Positions 1-10,344 of a DNA stretch of 64,000 nt are shown one piece after another. The stretch is from contig JAFREE010000010.1 of the NCBI GenBank assembly GCA_019400425.1, forward strand, positions 1 through 64,000, read 5' to 3'. A program made the translations under genes and the position numbers. The DNA is from Hymenochaete sp. R1. Lineage: Eukaryota > Basidiomycota > Agaricomycetes > Hymenochaetales > Hymenochaetaceae. The notes under the pieces were generated by a model that was given only the letters and a program-made list of their open reading frames with translations, was not told the origin of the DNA and made no database searches. Positions within the stretch are counted from its first letter, which is position 1. Each line of letters opens with the position of its first letter.

Positions 1-406
1 GGTTGAGCTCGACCAAAAAGGAAATAGCTAGCGCGCGCGTGTAGCCTCGCAGTAGCAGCAGCTGGCAGCAGCAAGTTTGAACCCCCCTAGTAACTAGTCG
101 CGGAGCCCAGCACGAATCGGGAACATACCCTTTGGATTCTGGCCTGGCCAACCCAATCGACCTATAAAATCATTCCTTCCTCGTCTTCTCAATAACTTCC
201 ACTCATCTCCTCCCGCCTCTCTCATCATCATCCGTGTCCTTCTACTCCCAGAGTTTTAGCGTCCGTACATCCGACAGGTATGTCTCTTCTCTCCGTTACG
301 CCGAACTCTCCGATTCTCATCAGACCTTATCTTCCTACCGTTATTTATCCATCCTCGCTGACCTGCCTTGTCCAATTAATGCGACCCAACTTGCTCTCTC
401 GCCACC
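1..406. other. Upstream region of the ARMT1-like gene
   Basis: No coding gene is seen. The stretch holds a TATA-like motif near 162 followed by pyrimidine-rich sequence up to the ATG at 407, as is common for fungal promoters and 5' leaders. An open frame crossing 234-824 reads through the first intron of the downstream gene and has no family character. Confidence 0.5.
162..169 (+). promoter_or_regulatory. TATA-box-like motif upstream of the ARMT1-like gene
   Basis: CTATAAAAT lies about 240 bp upstream of the ATG at 407 and is followed by CT-rich sequence. Motif match only; the transcription start is not visible. Confidence 0.3.
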
Positions 407-2399
407 ATGTCCACCCCAAACGAACACGCTGATTCCTACTTCCCACCAACACCCGAACCCGACGGCGCTGTTGTGTCCGACTTTTTTGCTCGAAAGCAGC
501 CGTCCAATACGTACACGAAGATGTCCACCGCTAATGGAAGTGCCCCAGCACCGTCTGGTGCCCCGACAAAGACAGTCTTGCATCTTGGCCATCTTCCTAG
601 CAGAAAAAACATCAAAGCCGTCTATCCGCGTACCCCATCCAAGGTGTGTTGATAGGCTGTATGCTATGCGCCTTCTTCTCATAATTCTGAGTGGCACTCC
701 TTTCTCGCCTACAGATCAATGCAGACAATCCACCCTGGCCAGCTTACCGTGGATACCACGAGTATTCCTTCGCGCACGCCACGATGGGCGTTCGTCTCCC
801 TACGATCTTGGGAAAGGCCATTGACGACACCATTCGGACCATGAACGAGGAGTGGGAAGAGGACAGGATTATCGACCTCACAAAATGCATCGAGAGAATG
901 GAAGATCTCATGCACGACCTCACTGGAAAAGCTCTTCTCCGCCCGATCAAAGATGACGGTGAAGGTGATGTTGCACTTTGGAATAAGGAGATTGCGAGGT
1001 ATTTCCAGGGTACGTAACAGCGTGTCTTACATAAGCATACGAAAGTAAATATCGACTTTCTTTCAGGCAAGAACTTCATCAACGCGCCTTGGCTCTTCGC
1101 TGAAGCGTACAAATATCGTCGCCTTCACGAATGTTTCAGCATCAGTAAATACTGGAAAGAGTATGATGTGTTCTTCCGCCAAAAGGTGATCCTCTCGCTG
1201 ACATTCTGGTCCGGGCCATGCTGACATGTCCCATCTCAGTGCGACACTTTCTCGCGTTCAGCGCAGGCCGTCTTTGAACTGTCAACTCGTTTCGCCGAAC
1301 CGTGGAAGTATGCTGAGACTCCCGGACACCCTTCCAATATCTCTGATGATGCAAAGCTCGAGGCTGAGAGGCTGATGTTCCTCGAATTGACTCAGGTCTG
1401 CCTCTGGGGTAACTCTACAGACCTGTCGCTCCTCATCAACATGACGGAAGAGGATATCAAGAAGCTTCAATCTACAGGTGGCGACCATCTTGCTGCCACC
1501 GAGAAAAACATCCTTGGAAATCATCTCCCGCGTCTCTGGGAGTCCGTCAAAGATCTTCGTCACAAGACGGGAGGCCGCGTTGATTTCGTGCTCGATAATG
1601 CAGGCTTTGAGCTTTATTGTGATTGTGTGTATGGTAAGCAGTCAAATTCCCGAGGACCCTCTAAATTCAAAGGTTGAAAAAATGTCTCTTTATAGCGGAC
1701 TACCTGATCCAGTCTGGCTTGGCCAAGAAAGTTCATTTCCACGGCAAGCGCTTCGCCTGGTTCGTTTCGGATGTCACGAAGAAGGATTGGAGCTGGCTTT
1801 TGAACTCTATGGTCCACGGAGAACTTTTCAAGGACGTTACTGAGACCGAGAGGGAGTCGCTGAGGAAGATGGGTCTTCGCTGGAAAGTATGAAATTATTT
1901 TCTCCAGGTTTCGTCACACGAGCTCATATAACTATACAGCAATACGAGAAAGAAGAGAAATGGGTGTACGAGCAACATCCGTTCTGGTGCACTGGCTACA
2001 CCTTCTGGGATATGATAACCGAAGCACCGGATCTATTCTTGCACCTTTCCCACTCCGATCTTGTCCTTTTCAAGGGCGACTTGAATCACCGCAAACTCAC
2101 CTACGATTGCGCCGCCCCGGCATCGACTCCTTTCGACGAGGCTATTGGACCCATGGCTAACGCTGCTGGTGCACCGAAAATTTGCTCGCTCCGGACTATT
2201 AAGAGTGATGTCGTGGTCGGATTCGAAAATGACGAAATGGCGGAGAAATTAGATGAGACAGAGCCTGGTTGGAAAATCAGCGGAAAATACGTATGTTTTC
2301 ATGAACTTGGTTGAGTACTTCGTTCTGATATCGTTTATTCTTCAGGCCGTTGTCCTTTTGTCCGATGGCCGACCGGGTGAGAAGGTGGTGTTCTCCTGA
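407..2399 (+). CDS. ARMT1: ARMT1-like damage-control phosphatase (DUF89 family)
   Basis: Metal-dependent phosphatase of the DUF89/ARMT1 family, which acts on damaged or reactive sugar phosphates such as fructose-1-phosphate. Seven exons join in frame to about 546 aa: 407-643, 715-1009, 1067-1185, 1240-1633, 1696-1886, 1940-2290 and 2346-2399. The diagnostic core is VLDNAGFELYCD, containing the family Asp-Asn metal-site motif, followed by KVHFHGKRFAWFVSDV and, further on, FKGDLNHRKL. The ATG at 407 sits in a near-perfect Kozak context (GCCACCATG). The N-terminal ~80 residues are low-complexity and may contain an alternative start at an internal Met. The family is well conserved in fungi (yeast YMR027W), so the identification is firm. 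In-cell substrate specificity cannot be read from sequence. Confidence 0.9.
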
Positions 2400-2713
2400 A
2401 GTGATTTCACAACTTTTTGAGAGAGAGCATCATGTAGTCTATCCATGTCTTTTATGGGTCCTTCAAAAATGTCCGCTGTTGTAATTTGGAGCTCCAGCTT
2501 CCTCCGTACACACTTACTGTCTCTGTTTTCCAAGGCACGATATAGCCCACCTACACTTTTCCGCTGGCATAATACACCAGATATGATTACCCCGGAAGGG
2601 TCCAAGTAGGACCGATACTGTACATATAGATGTATTTATTAGATGCCAAAAAAATGTTATTGGTGATTATGCGATAAGAGGATATATATCTTTCTTGAGG
2701 TTGACTGCGTGTA
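2400..2713. other. 3' flank of the ARMT1-like gene
   Basis: Noncoding as far as I can see. It presumably holds the 3' UTR and poly(A) region, and leads directly into the left end of the MITE at 2714. An 87-aa minus-strand frame at 2342-2605 has no recognisable features. Confidence 0.45.
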
Positions 2714-2992
2714 CTGTACCGAAGTAGTCAATCGTTCTGTAACACGTAACACGAGGGTCTCGGATAACTTTTATTAAAGTTCCCGTAACATGTAACAGAG
2801 GGTCGAGAACTCTCGTCCAGGGGGCTGTAACATGTCACAAGAGCCGGATTACCCTCGGCTAGGCTCGCTTAGCTCCGGCCCGGATCCGGAGAACAATTCT
2901 TCAGATCGATGTAACGCGTAACACGGCCCGGAGAACTTGTTACACAGCGGTCTACCGACCGTGGGAAAGAACAATTGACTACTTCGGTACAG
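2714..2992. mobile_element. MITE, Tc1/mariner-like, 279 bp, TA target site
   Basis: The two ends form terminal inverted repeats of 25 bp with one mismatch. The left end begins CTGTACCGAAGTAGTCAAT at 2714 and the reverse complement of the right end (ending 2992) begins the same way. Both ends are flanked by TA (2712-2713 and 2993-2994), the target duplication typical of Tc1/mariner elements. No transposase frame is present, so this is a non-autonomous miniature element. Inside are four copies of a GTAACryGTAACA-like motif (about 2739, 2785, 2827 and 2911) and an inverted short copy near 2936. These could be subterminal transposase-binding repeats. Superfamily assignment rests only on the TA duplication and element shape. 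Confidence 0.8.
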
Positions 2993-4129
2993 TATGCTGA
3001 CTATGACGTAAGTAGAAAAATCGTCAGGCAGGCAGGCTCAATCTTCGTGCGCCTGTCTCTTTTTCTCTTACTACCATCCATCATCGAACCAACAATGTAA
3101 CGTTCATATATCAAGTCCCCAGAATGGGCGACATCTAGACCTTTGTTGCAAATCTGCAAATCCGATATGCCACTGTACTGGATGATCGCAACTCGATCTT
3201 TGCAGGCCTGGGATCATGATCAGGACGTTGCTGGCATGTTGAAAGGCCGACCGAAAGAAGTGCGATGTGTGAATAGAGGATCCATAGCTTGGGATCAGGA
3301 ACCTCAGCAGCTCGTGATCGATTCAGGTGAGTTTAACAACCGACTTGATTCGAGGCACCCCTACCTACCCTTGGATCATACCATCCTCGATCCCTTGAAC
3401 CAAAGAAACGTACGAAGTCGAGTGCGCCGTAACCATCTTCTTCTCGAATGTCTTAAGGCACGAGCGTACGAAATTGCATGCGCAAATGCGCATCGATGAT
3501 GATAAACACGGTTCCCTATTATACGATCCTGCCGGATTCACGTCCTGGCAATGAGATCAAACACCTGGGTGTTATCTGAATATCAATAGCAATTGCATGT
3601 GCGTATTCTTCGAGGGGTGTGGGAGGAGGTCTTTGTTTGTTTTTTTTTAAAAAAAAGAAGCCGTGATTCGAACAGCTGGTCCTAATGACGATTTAATCCT
3701 AGGGCTCGCCGCGGTATGTTCTTCTCCAAGAGGGAAAGGACTTGAAAGTGGGAGAAGATGAAAAAGGCGTTTGGGCTTTATATTACGGGTCTGTCTATCA
3801 TGATCATGGAGACTAATACATCAAGGGAGTTCGAGATCAGCAACGGCGATAGCAATGATGTGAAAGGAAAAATGGAAGGATTTGACGAAGGGAAAATTGG
3901 TGAAAAGAGAGATGGGTAGAATAAATGGGAGATACGTCGTAGATTTACAGCACGTTTTCCAATGTAAAGTGAAAGGTAAATCCACTAGACAGTCTAATAG
4001 CACCAACCTTCTTCCAAATGATGAACATGATTCCTAGTGGACTCGAAGAACGTACAACAAAAAAGCGTCCGGAAGTTGATAGCAAACCCTCCTTTACATT
4101 TCTGCCCCTTGTCACGGTCAATCCGTCGC
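2993..4129. other. Long intergenic region without a supportable gene
   Basis: A 118-aa plus-strand frame (3143-3499) has no domain, no signal peptide and no convincing start context. The stretch holds a T9A8 palindromic run at 3640-3656 beside a sequence vaguely like a tRNA B-box on the minus strand, which does not fold as a tRNA. The last ~200 bp is the 3' flank of the minus-strand RING gene. It may hold old, degraded repeat sequence. Confidence 0.4.
3640..3656. repeat. T9A8 palindromic homopolymer run
   Basis: A run of nine T followed directly by eight A, self-complementary. It lies in noncoding DNA next to the degenerate B-box-like sequence at 3661-3680. Confidence 0.7.
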
Positions 4130-6052
4130 TCAATCAAGTTGATCGCCCCATGAGTGCCATCCGCCGGGGACGTGATCATTCCCAGAACCTTGACCATTGT
4201 TGTTGTTGTTCGAGCGTTGATTCTGATTCTGGTTCGGACTCTGGTTGGGGCCGGAGCGAGCTTGTGAATTGCTATGGCCGGACGCATCGGAATTTCCATC
4301 GTTAGCACTCCCTTCTCCGTGTCTGTTTCCTCCGAAGAGGATATTGAAAAAGTTGGCGGGACTGGTGCCCATCCCGCCTGAGGAGCTGCTAAAGAAGAAT
4401 CTCGGAGTGCCGTTTGTCCCATCGCCGAAATGCACATGCTCGTGATCGTGGGTATGAGTATGTCCATCTCCTGAAGACGGCCTGCTTCCTGGAGACCGAT
4501 CTCTATCCGACGATGATTGGGGAGGAAAAGATGAAAAGTTGGGAGGTGAGTTCTGAGGGGCGTTCCCTGCAGATGAAGGTCGACTTCCTGATTGTTCGCC
4601 GCCACTCCCCGGGGGATGCGACCCAGGCTGTGGTACGAGTTGATGACTTGGATTTTATGAGTTGTTGTAAAAATTACGGGGGTCGCATACACTCACCGAC
4701 ACACGGGGCAAGTCCCGCTGCTCTTCAACCAAGGTATGATGCACCCTTCATGGAATGGGTGCTTACAAGGAAGCGTAATCACAACTTGTTCAGACTGATC
4801 CTCTGCCTTATCAGAGAATTGATCTTTGCAGACTGCGCAATCTTTCTCAAGAAGCGGACCTAAGCTTCACTCGTTAGCAAAGAGTTCATAAAGTTGCAAT
4901 GTGCCAAGCTGCTCACTGCCTTCCTCAAGCACCTCCCTCGGTAGATTCTCCATAATTTCCTCGGATGCTGGTACGGGTCTGTTCGAGTTGGCGCCCTCCA
5001 TCAGTTGTGTTATTAATTGATCGAGCGCTAAATGAAAGAAATCAGCAACTTTGTAGCTTCCCTATACAAGCTCCCTACCTTCTTGGGTAAATACATAGTC
5101 TCCCCATCGCCCTTGTCCGCCACCGTTCGCTCCAGCGTCAAACATACCAAACAGAGGTACCATCCCTGGTGCCGCGCGATCACCTCCCATGTTACCCCCG
5201 CCACCGAGGAATGAGCTCATCAATTGTTGAATGAGAGGTCCAGGGATAGATGGTTGACTCGGTGTGGTTGCACCAGATGCTTCAGTGTTGGCATTCAAAA
5301 AGCTGTAGAGCATGACAAGTCAGAGTGATGACGAGAGTGACTAATAGGATAGAGCGTACTCGGACAAGGACGGCGGATTCCCAGCTTCTTGACGTTCGCT
5401 ATCTCTGCGATTCAAAACCTGCCCACCACCAAATATGATCGTTCGCCGTCCGTTCGGTCCGCCCAACTCGACGCGCAACTGGCGTGTGTGTGGAGGGCTT
5501 GTGCGCCCTTCATTTGAGTTTGCGCCGAAAGCGGAATCGTCACGATTTCGTGCTTCGTTGGGTGGTGTTGCAGCTGCTCTAAGAATATCCTGTAGTCCAG
5601 CTGTGTGGTGATAACCAGGTTATTGACACACGATGGAAAGGCAATGGGTACACATGGGAACATACAGAAGAGATCGAAGGGACCACCTCCCACTTCCTCC
5701 AATCCTACGCCTTCTTGAAAAGTGCGAGGATCATCCTCCGAGTTCTCTATCTGAAATACAAGCGTACAAAATACCGTAAGAGGGTGCATGGCATAAATGC
5801 GGCGTAGAACTGTTACCTTCTCTACGAAAGAACCGTTGCATCGAGGGCATTGAGGGTCAGGCACCTACAATGTGAATATGTGAGCTGGGCACCCGACGTT
5901 GACTTGGTGATAGAAACATGCCATCAAAGGTGTCATTTCTTGTCTACACTGTGAGGTTGGATGTGTGTGAGATGAGCCGGTTGAGGCGGATAGGATCGGA
6001 TGGGACTCACTTCATGGCAGAACCAGACGGGCTCTGACTGTTGGGTCGACAT
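4130..6052 (-). CDS. RING-H2 E3 ubiquitin ligase, RNF126/RNF115-like
   Basis: Likely E3 ubiquitin ligase. The N-terminus starts MSTQQSEPVWFCHECRQEM and, after two introns, continues PDPQCPRCNGSFVEK. This CxxC...CxxC zinc ribbon is like that of RNF126/RNF115 (BCA2). A Ser/Gly-rich middle includes NGRRTIIFGGGQVLNRR and a Gly-rich stretch. The RING-H2 finger lies at about 4690-4855: CAVCKDQF, CKHPFHEGCIIPWL and CPVC give the C3H2C3 spacing. The C-terminal ~130 residues are low-complexity (Gly, Ser, Asn, Gln, a His-Thr run) and end in WGDQLD at 4130. About six introns, mostly short. The zinc-ribbon plus C-terminal RING order matches ligases that handle mislocalised or misfolded proteins; that role is inferred. 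Confidence 0.88.
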
Positions 6053-6083
6053 GCTCGCAAGGTGCCTGATGGAAGACTGCACG

Positions 6084-6091
6084 CTTATATA
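6084..6091 (-). promoter_or_regulatory. TATA-box-like motif upstream of the RING gene
   Basis: TATATAAG on the minus strand, only about 32 bp upstream of the assigned ATG at 6052. If used, the leader would be very short. Confidence 0.35.
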
Positions 6092-6893
6092 CCAGTGAAG
6101 AGTTATTTGAATGCAAAGGAAAGACGAAGAAGAGCAAAAGAGGTATGGGCAGCAAAGGAAGATGGAGGAAGGAAAGCAAGCTTACGAGACTCGGCAGAGG
6201 TTACTGTGGCTCGATTACCAGCAGATGACGCGCGAGACTCAGGTTCAGACTCGTCCGACACCGACACCATGCCCTCACTTTGGTAAGTTCTTGTCATTTT
6301 TTTACGGTACATAGCATATACGCAGGCTCAAGTACGACATAATTAATATACATATATGTTTGTACCTCGATGGAATGAATTTGAATTTGGCTGGATACAA
6401 GCGAGTGAATGTTGAATGGGGTCGTTAACGTGGAGGGGCCTCAAGGCCCAAGCATTGAGTCGGCATGTCACCTTCCCGAGGAAAGGGGGAAAGAGGAATT
6501 CACTTTGCCGTCTTGCTTGCGAGTGAAAGAAAGAAAGCGAAACAGTGAAAGTGAAGATTACTGTTCAAGATGAGTGCATGTATTCATCTACAAATCAAGT
6601 GTTTTAAAGTGTACATAGTATTAGTAATTCTATCTACTCTAAGGCATCCCAAATCCAGTCAGTCGCTACTTTGTTGTTGTTTTCCATTTAAGCACTTGAG
6701 AGTACCATCGTCTACAATGGGAGTGCTGTGCTGCTGTGTGAGTGAGTGAGCAGACTGAGACTGTATTTGACAAACAGAGATGTGGCATGTTTGGTCATCG
6801 GCAGGACGCCCACCCTCGCCCACGTTCCCTTCTCGCTCTTCTTCTCTTCTCCCGACGCGCCCGTACCCGTACACACACCTCTTCTTCCGTACT

Positions 6894-6900
6894 TATAAAG
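6894..6900 (+). promoter_or_regulatory. TATA-box-like motif upstream of the 7024 gene
   Basis: TATAAAG about 125 bp upstream of the ATG at 7024, inside a long pyrimidine-rich leader. Typical geometry for a strongly expressed fungal gene, but a motif match only. Confidence 0.4.
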
Positions 6901-7023
6901 TTTTCCTCTCGCCGCCATCCACCCCCTCTTCTCTCTCTTTTCTCATCCATCGTCCATCTGCCTCTCACTGCTCACCACTGCTCATAACCTGCCAGCGCTT
7001 CTGCGCACATACATATCAACACA

Positions 7024-7755
7024 ATGCCTTCAGAAATCAAATTCAATAGCTTTGGTATCCCTTACCTCTCTGGTGTCGCAAACCTCTCCATTCGTAAGAA
7101 GAGCGACAAGTTAAAGTCTGCCAAAGCTCTTCCTCCCAAAGACGACAGAGCGAACAGGTTCCCAAGGCCTCCCCCTCCCATGCGCTGCCCTACCTGCGGC
7201 CACATGCCCGATCACCATCCTCCCCAGCAGCTAAAAGTACCCGAGCCCGAGAAACCTGCAAAGTCTCCAAAGCCAGGAGGCCTCTACATCCGCTTCGAGT
7301 CCAGTCCCGGTATAGCCACGGCCAAGTTATCCTCTCGTCGCCTTGCCAAACTGCGTTCGGCGATCGAGGACGCCGTCACCAACGCTGGGATGCTCAAACC
7401 CGGACCGGACGAGACCGGTAGTGCAGAGATGACGCTCGATGGGATGGATACGATTAAAGGTCGGGATACGGCGGCGAGGAGAGATGCGAAGGATACGTCG
7501 AAGAAGGCATTGTTCAAGGGCACGTATGGACAGGTCCAGCAGGCCCTGAAAGAGGCGGGCTTGGTAACTGTCCCATGCTCTGAAAACGGATTTGAGAATG
7601 GTACGTACATTTACGCAATCCTTGCATTACTGAATAGAGATGTTGAATTTAATTCATCTGCAGCTACGAGACTCGGAGCTTTGTTCGTCGTCAACTCAGG
7701 CAGGAAACAGTCGAAAGACGGCTTGGACTTGACCAAACTAACCCTCTGGGGCTAA
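7024..7755 (+). CDS. Hypothetical protein with a Cys/His motif
   Basis: I do not recognise this protein. It begins MPSEIKFNSFGIPYLSGVA and is basic and Pro-rich over residues ~25-90. A short MRCPTCGHMPDHH motif (CxxC followed by His residues) might bind a metal. A charged segment follows (SSRRLAKLRSAIEDAV), then a C-terminal region ending KLTLWG. One intron is likely at 7601-7663 (donor GTACGT, acceptor CTGCAG), giving about 222 aa. The intron is 63 nt with no stop in frame, so an unspliced version also reads through to the same end (243 aa). The long CT-rich leader and TATA-like motif suggest a genuinely expressed gene. Possibly lineage-specific. Confidence 0.75.
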   Translation: MPSEIKFNSFGIPYLSGVANLSIRKKSDKLKSAKALPPKDDRANRFPRPPPPMRCPTCGHMPDHHPPQQLKVPEPEKPAKSPKPGGLYIRFESSPGIATAKLSSRRLAKLRSAIEDAVTNAGMLKPGPDETGSAEMTLDGMDTIKGRDTAARRDAKDTSKKALFKGTYGQVQQALKEAGLVTVPCSENGFENGTYIYAILALLNRDVEFNSSAATRLGALFVVNSGRKQSKDGLDLTKLTLWG

Positions 7756-8540
7756 CCACGCTCCTCCCGTACCTGTGCGCCTCCGCCTGCTTGTTGGATT
7801 CTCTTGTTTCTTCACTCTGCTTTCGTTTCTTCGATACCACTACAAACACGCCTTCTTGGTGCGTTCCATTTATTTATCTCTTCGAACCATTCTTCCCTAG
7901 ACCGTGGGGCTTATATGTCTTATTAATCGCCACCGTCCCCCATCCACATCTTTCTTCCTTCGTGTCCCTTTCCCTCCCTTTCTTCATTCATCTTAAGCCA
8001 CATATTCATCTCCACCCGGAGCAGCACCTGTGACCCAGTCTTCCAACCTTTCCACGTTCATTCGATTTGCAACTCAAAGTTTGTTTCCCATTGTTGTTGC
8101 TATCGATATCCAGCTGCTTGCCCGTTTAGAGTCGAGGTGTATGTACACGACCCTGTATCATAGTAGATATGAGACCACGAGTTTAAATGACACGACCGCT
8201 TCATGACTTTTTTTTACCCTTTGAAAGTCAAAGTATCTTCAGGTGAAGTTTTGTGAATGGTGTTCGAATTCGGGATTCGGATAGGTTTGTCCGGACTGTG
8301 GGTGGCCTCCCCCGAGCACGAGTTTGAGCATGCGGTGGGTATTCAAGGTTGCAAATTGCGAATGAATACCCAAGCAGTTCGATTTGCATTGCGTCGAGTC
8401 ATGCTATATGCTTCGTCATCAAGAGAAATCCATTGGATTTAGACTGACTGTAAAGATAACATTGATATCGGTATCACGCTTTTTATTACCCTTCTCCACC
8501 TTCAATTGCCCAGCAGACCTTCAAGAAGACCCGCAAAACC
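7756..8540. other. 3' flank and upstream region of the oxidase gene
   Basis: Noncoding. The first ~250 bp is T/C-rich 3' UTR-like sequence, and 8480-8540 is the leader of the D-amino-acid oxidase gene. Short open frames here (7791-8033, 8257-8442) carry no recognisable features. Confidence 0.5.
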
Positions 8541-10203
8541 ATGTCTGACTCCACCAACGAACCCGGACGATCGATCGTGATCATAGGGGGCGGGGTGATT
8601 GGCCTCACCATCGCGCACGTTCTCTCCGACTCCTCTTCAGGCCCAGACGCAAGATCTAACAAAGATAAGTACAAAATCACAGTCGTAGCGAAGGAGCTCT
8701 TGGAGGAAGACCGGAAAGATTGGGGTTCGGGAGCGTGGGCGAGTCCATGGGCGGGTGCGAATTGGTCTCCGTTGGGATTGTATGAGGGGAACGGAAATGA
8801 GCGGAGGGTGAAGTGGGAGAGGGAGACTGTGTAAGTGCTGCTTTGGTGTTTGTGTTGGGTTTTAGCAGAAAGGGGTTCTGTAACGTGCCAATAAGCACGG
8901 AGCGATATGGATGCAGATACTGGCTTGTCTATGTATGTGTGTCTGAATATTAATGCGACAGGGATAAGTTAAGGTCCTTGGTGCCTACCGGACTGGTCGA
9001 GGTGAGCGGACACATCATCAAACTATTGAACGGAAATCGATTTTAACGACATCTGATCTTGAATGAACGTGTCACAGGAACTCCCAGACAAAGCCTATTA
9101 TGATAGCCTGGACAGTTTCGACCCCGAACCAGCATGGAAAGATATCATACGCGATGTATGTATGCATCAATTTCTATCCATCCGTCCTTCAAGTTATACC
9201 ATACCCGTTCCACTCATCTCCCGCATAAACCAACACCCTTCAGTTCAAGGTCATCCCGAAAGAAGACCTCCCAGCAGGCTATGTAGCCGGCCATTCCTTC
9301 CTCACCGTCTCGCTCAAGCCGGAGCCGTACCTCGAGTGGCTAACAGACGACCTCAAGCGCCGCGGCGTCACATTCATACGTCGCGCATTGACGAGCATCG
9401 AGGAGGCGGCGTATATAGGTGGGGAGGGGTGTGTGGTGATAAACGCGACAGGACTCGGTGTGCATCTTCGTTCCCCTCTAATTGTCGCTTGGGATGCTAG
9501 ATAGTGGGTTACTTACGGACGTCGGTGAGGGAATAGGCGCCAAGTCATTGCTGGGCGTCGAAGACCAAGACGTGTACCCCATCCGTGGCCAAACAGTCGT
9601 CGTCAACGCCCCAAACGTGAAGACCCACATGGGTGCAATCACATCAGGTCTGTACCATAAAAGCCCCAAGTTAGATTCAGTCCTAGTCTGACCAACGTCC
9701 TCCGGTTCTCCTAACCTTCCCCTCCCAAGCCAAACAAGGGTCAGCCTCCGTCTCCCCCGAACCAACCTACATCATCCCCCGCCCAGGCGGCACCGTCATC
9801 CTTGGTGGGTCATACCATTCCGATAGGTACGACCTCCTCATCGACAACGCCCTCGCCGCGCGCATCGTCGAGCGCACGGCGAAGCTCGAGCCGAAACTCC
9901 GTGGTGCGGAGGTGTTGAGTCTAAATGTGGGGTTGAGGCCAGCGAGGAAGGGCGGAGCGAGGGTGGAGGGAGAGGTGTTGAGACTGCCGTTGGTGAAAGG
10001 GCTTGTGACGAGGGAGGTTGAGGTCAACAGGGCAGTAAGGGAGTTGAAGGTGATCCATGCTTATGGGCTAGGGTGAGTGGCTTAATGCCTCCTGATTGTT
10101 TTTGGAGTCACTGATTTTTTTTTGGTTATTTTGTAGACCTGCAGGGTACCAGTCATCTTGGGGCGTTGCAAATGAAGTTGCAGAGATTCTTGCGAAAATG
10201 TAG
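8541..10203 (+). CDS. D-amino-acid oxidase (FAD-dependent)
   Basis: Flavoenzyme that oxidises D-amino acids to 2-oxo acids, ammonia and hydrogen peroxide. The N-terminus carries the Rossmann dinucleotide motif IVIIGGGVIGLTIAHVLS. Later blocks are family-typical: WASPWAGANW, LVPTGLVE, VINATGLG, VYPIRGQTVVV, TYIIPRPGGTVILGG, LNVGLRPARKGG, VIHAYG and GAGYQ-like PAGYQSSWGVANEVAE. About six introns, including one near 8831-8961 and one near 9460-9529 whose exact ends are uncertain. The protein ends AKM, which fits the loose PTS1 peroxisomal pattern (small-basic-L/M), consistent with the usual peroxisomal site of this enzyme. It converges with the U1A-like gene 141 bp downstream. Confidence 0.92.
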
Positions 10204-10344
10204 ACCCAGTGGAAGAAAGCAAGAACACTTTTTGACATCAGACTGACTGGATAATATTGATTGCACAAAAGAATTTGAAGACCGTGTACAATATCCGTAC
10301 AAGAATGAGACTGATAGGAAAAAAAGAGGGCCAGGAATTCCTCC

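Larger units (their letters stand above)
6053..7023. other. Divergent promoter region between the RING gene and the 7024 gene
   Basis: About 970 bp without a supportable gene. The left part is the upstream region of the minus-strand RING gene. The right part (about 6810-7020) is a CT-rich plus-strand promoter and leader with a TATA-like motif at 6894. Several short open frames here are CT-tract translations without features. Confidence 0.5.

Noticed and set aside
3143..3499. 118-codon plus-strand frame next to the MITE
   Set aside because: No domain, no start context, no conserved pattern; length is within chance expectation.
3640..3715. Possible minus-strand tRNA (GTTCGAATC, poly-T downstream)
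   Set aside because: The T-arm does not pair beyond two base pairs and no A-box or acceptor stem can be formed. At most a degenerate tRNA-derived fragment.
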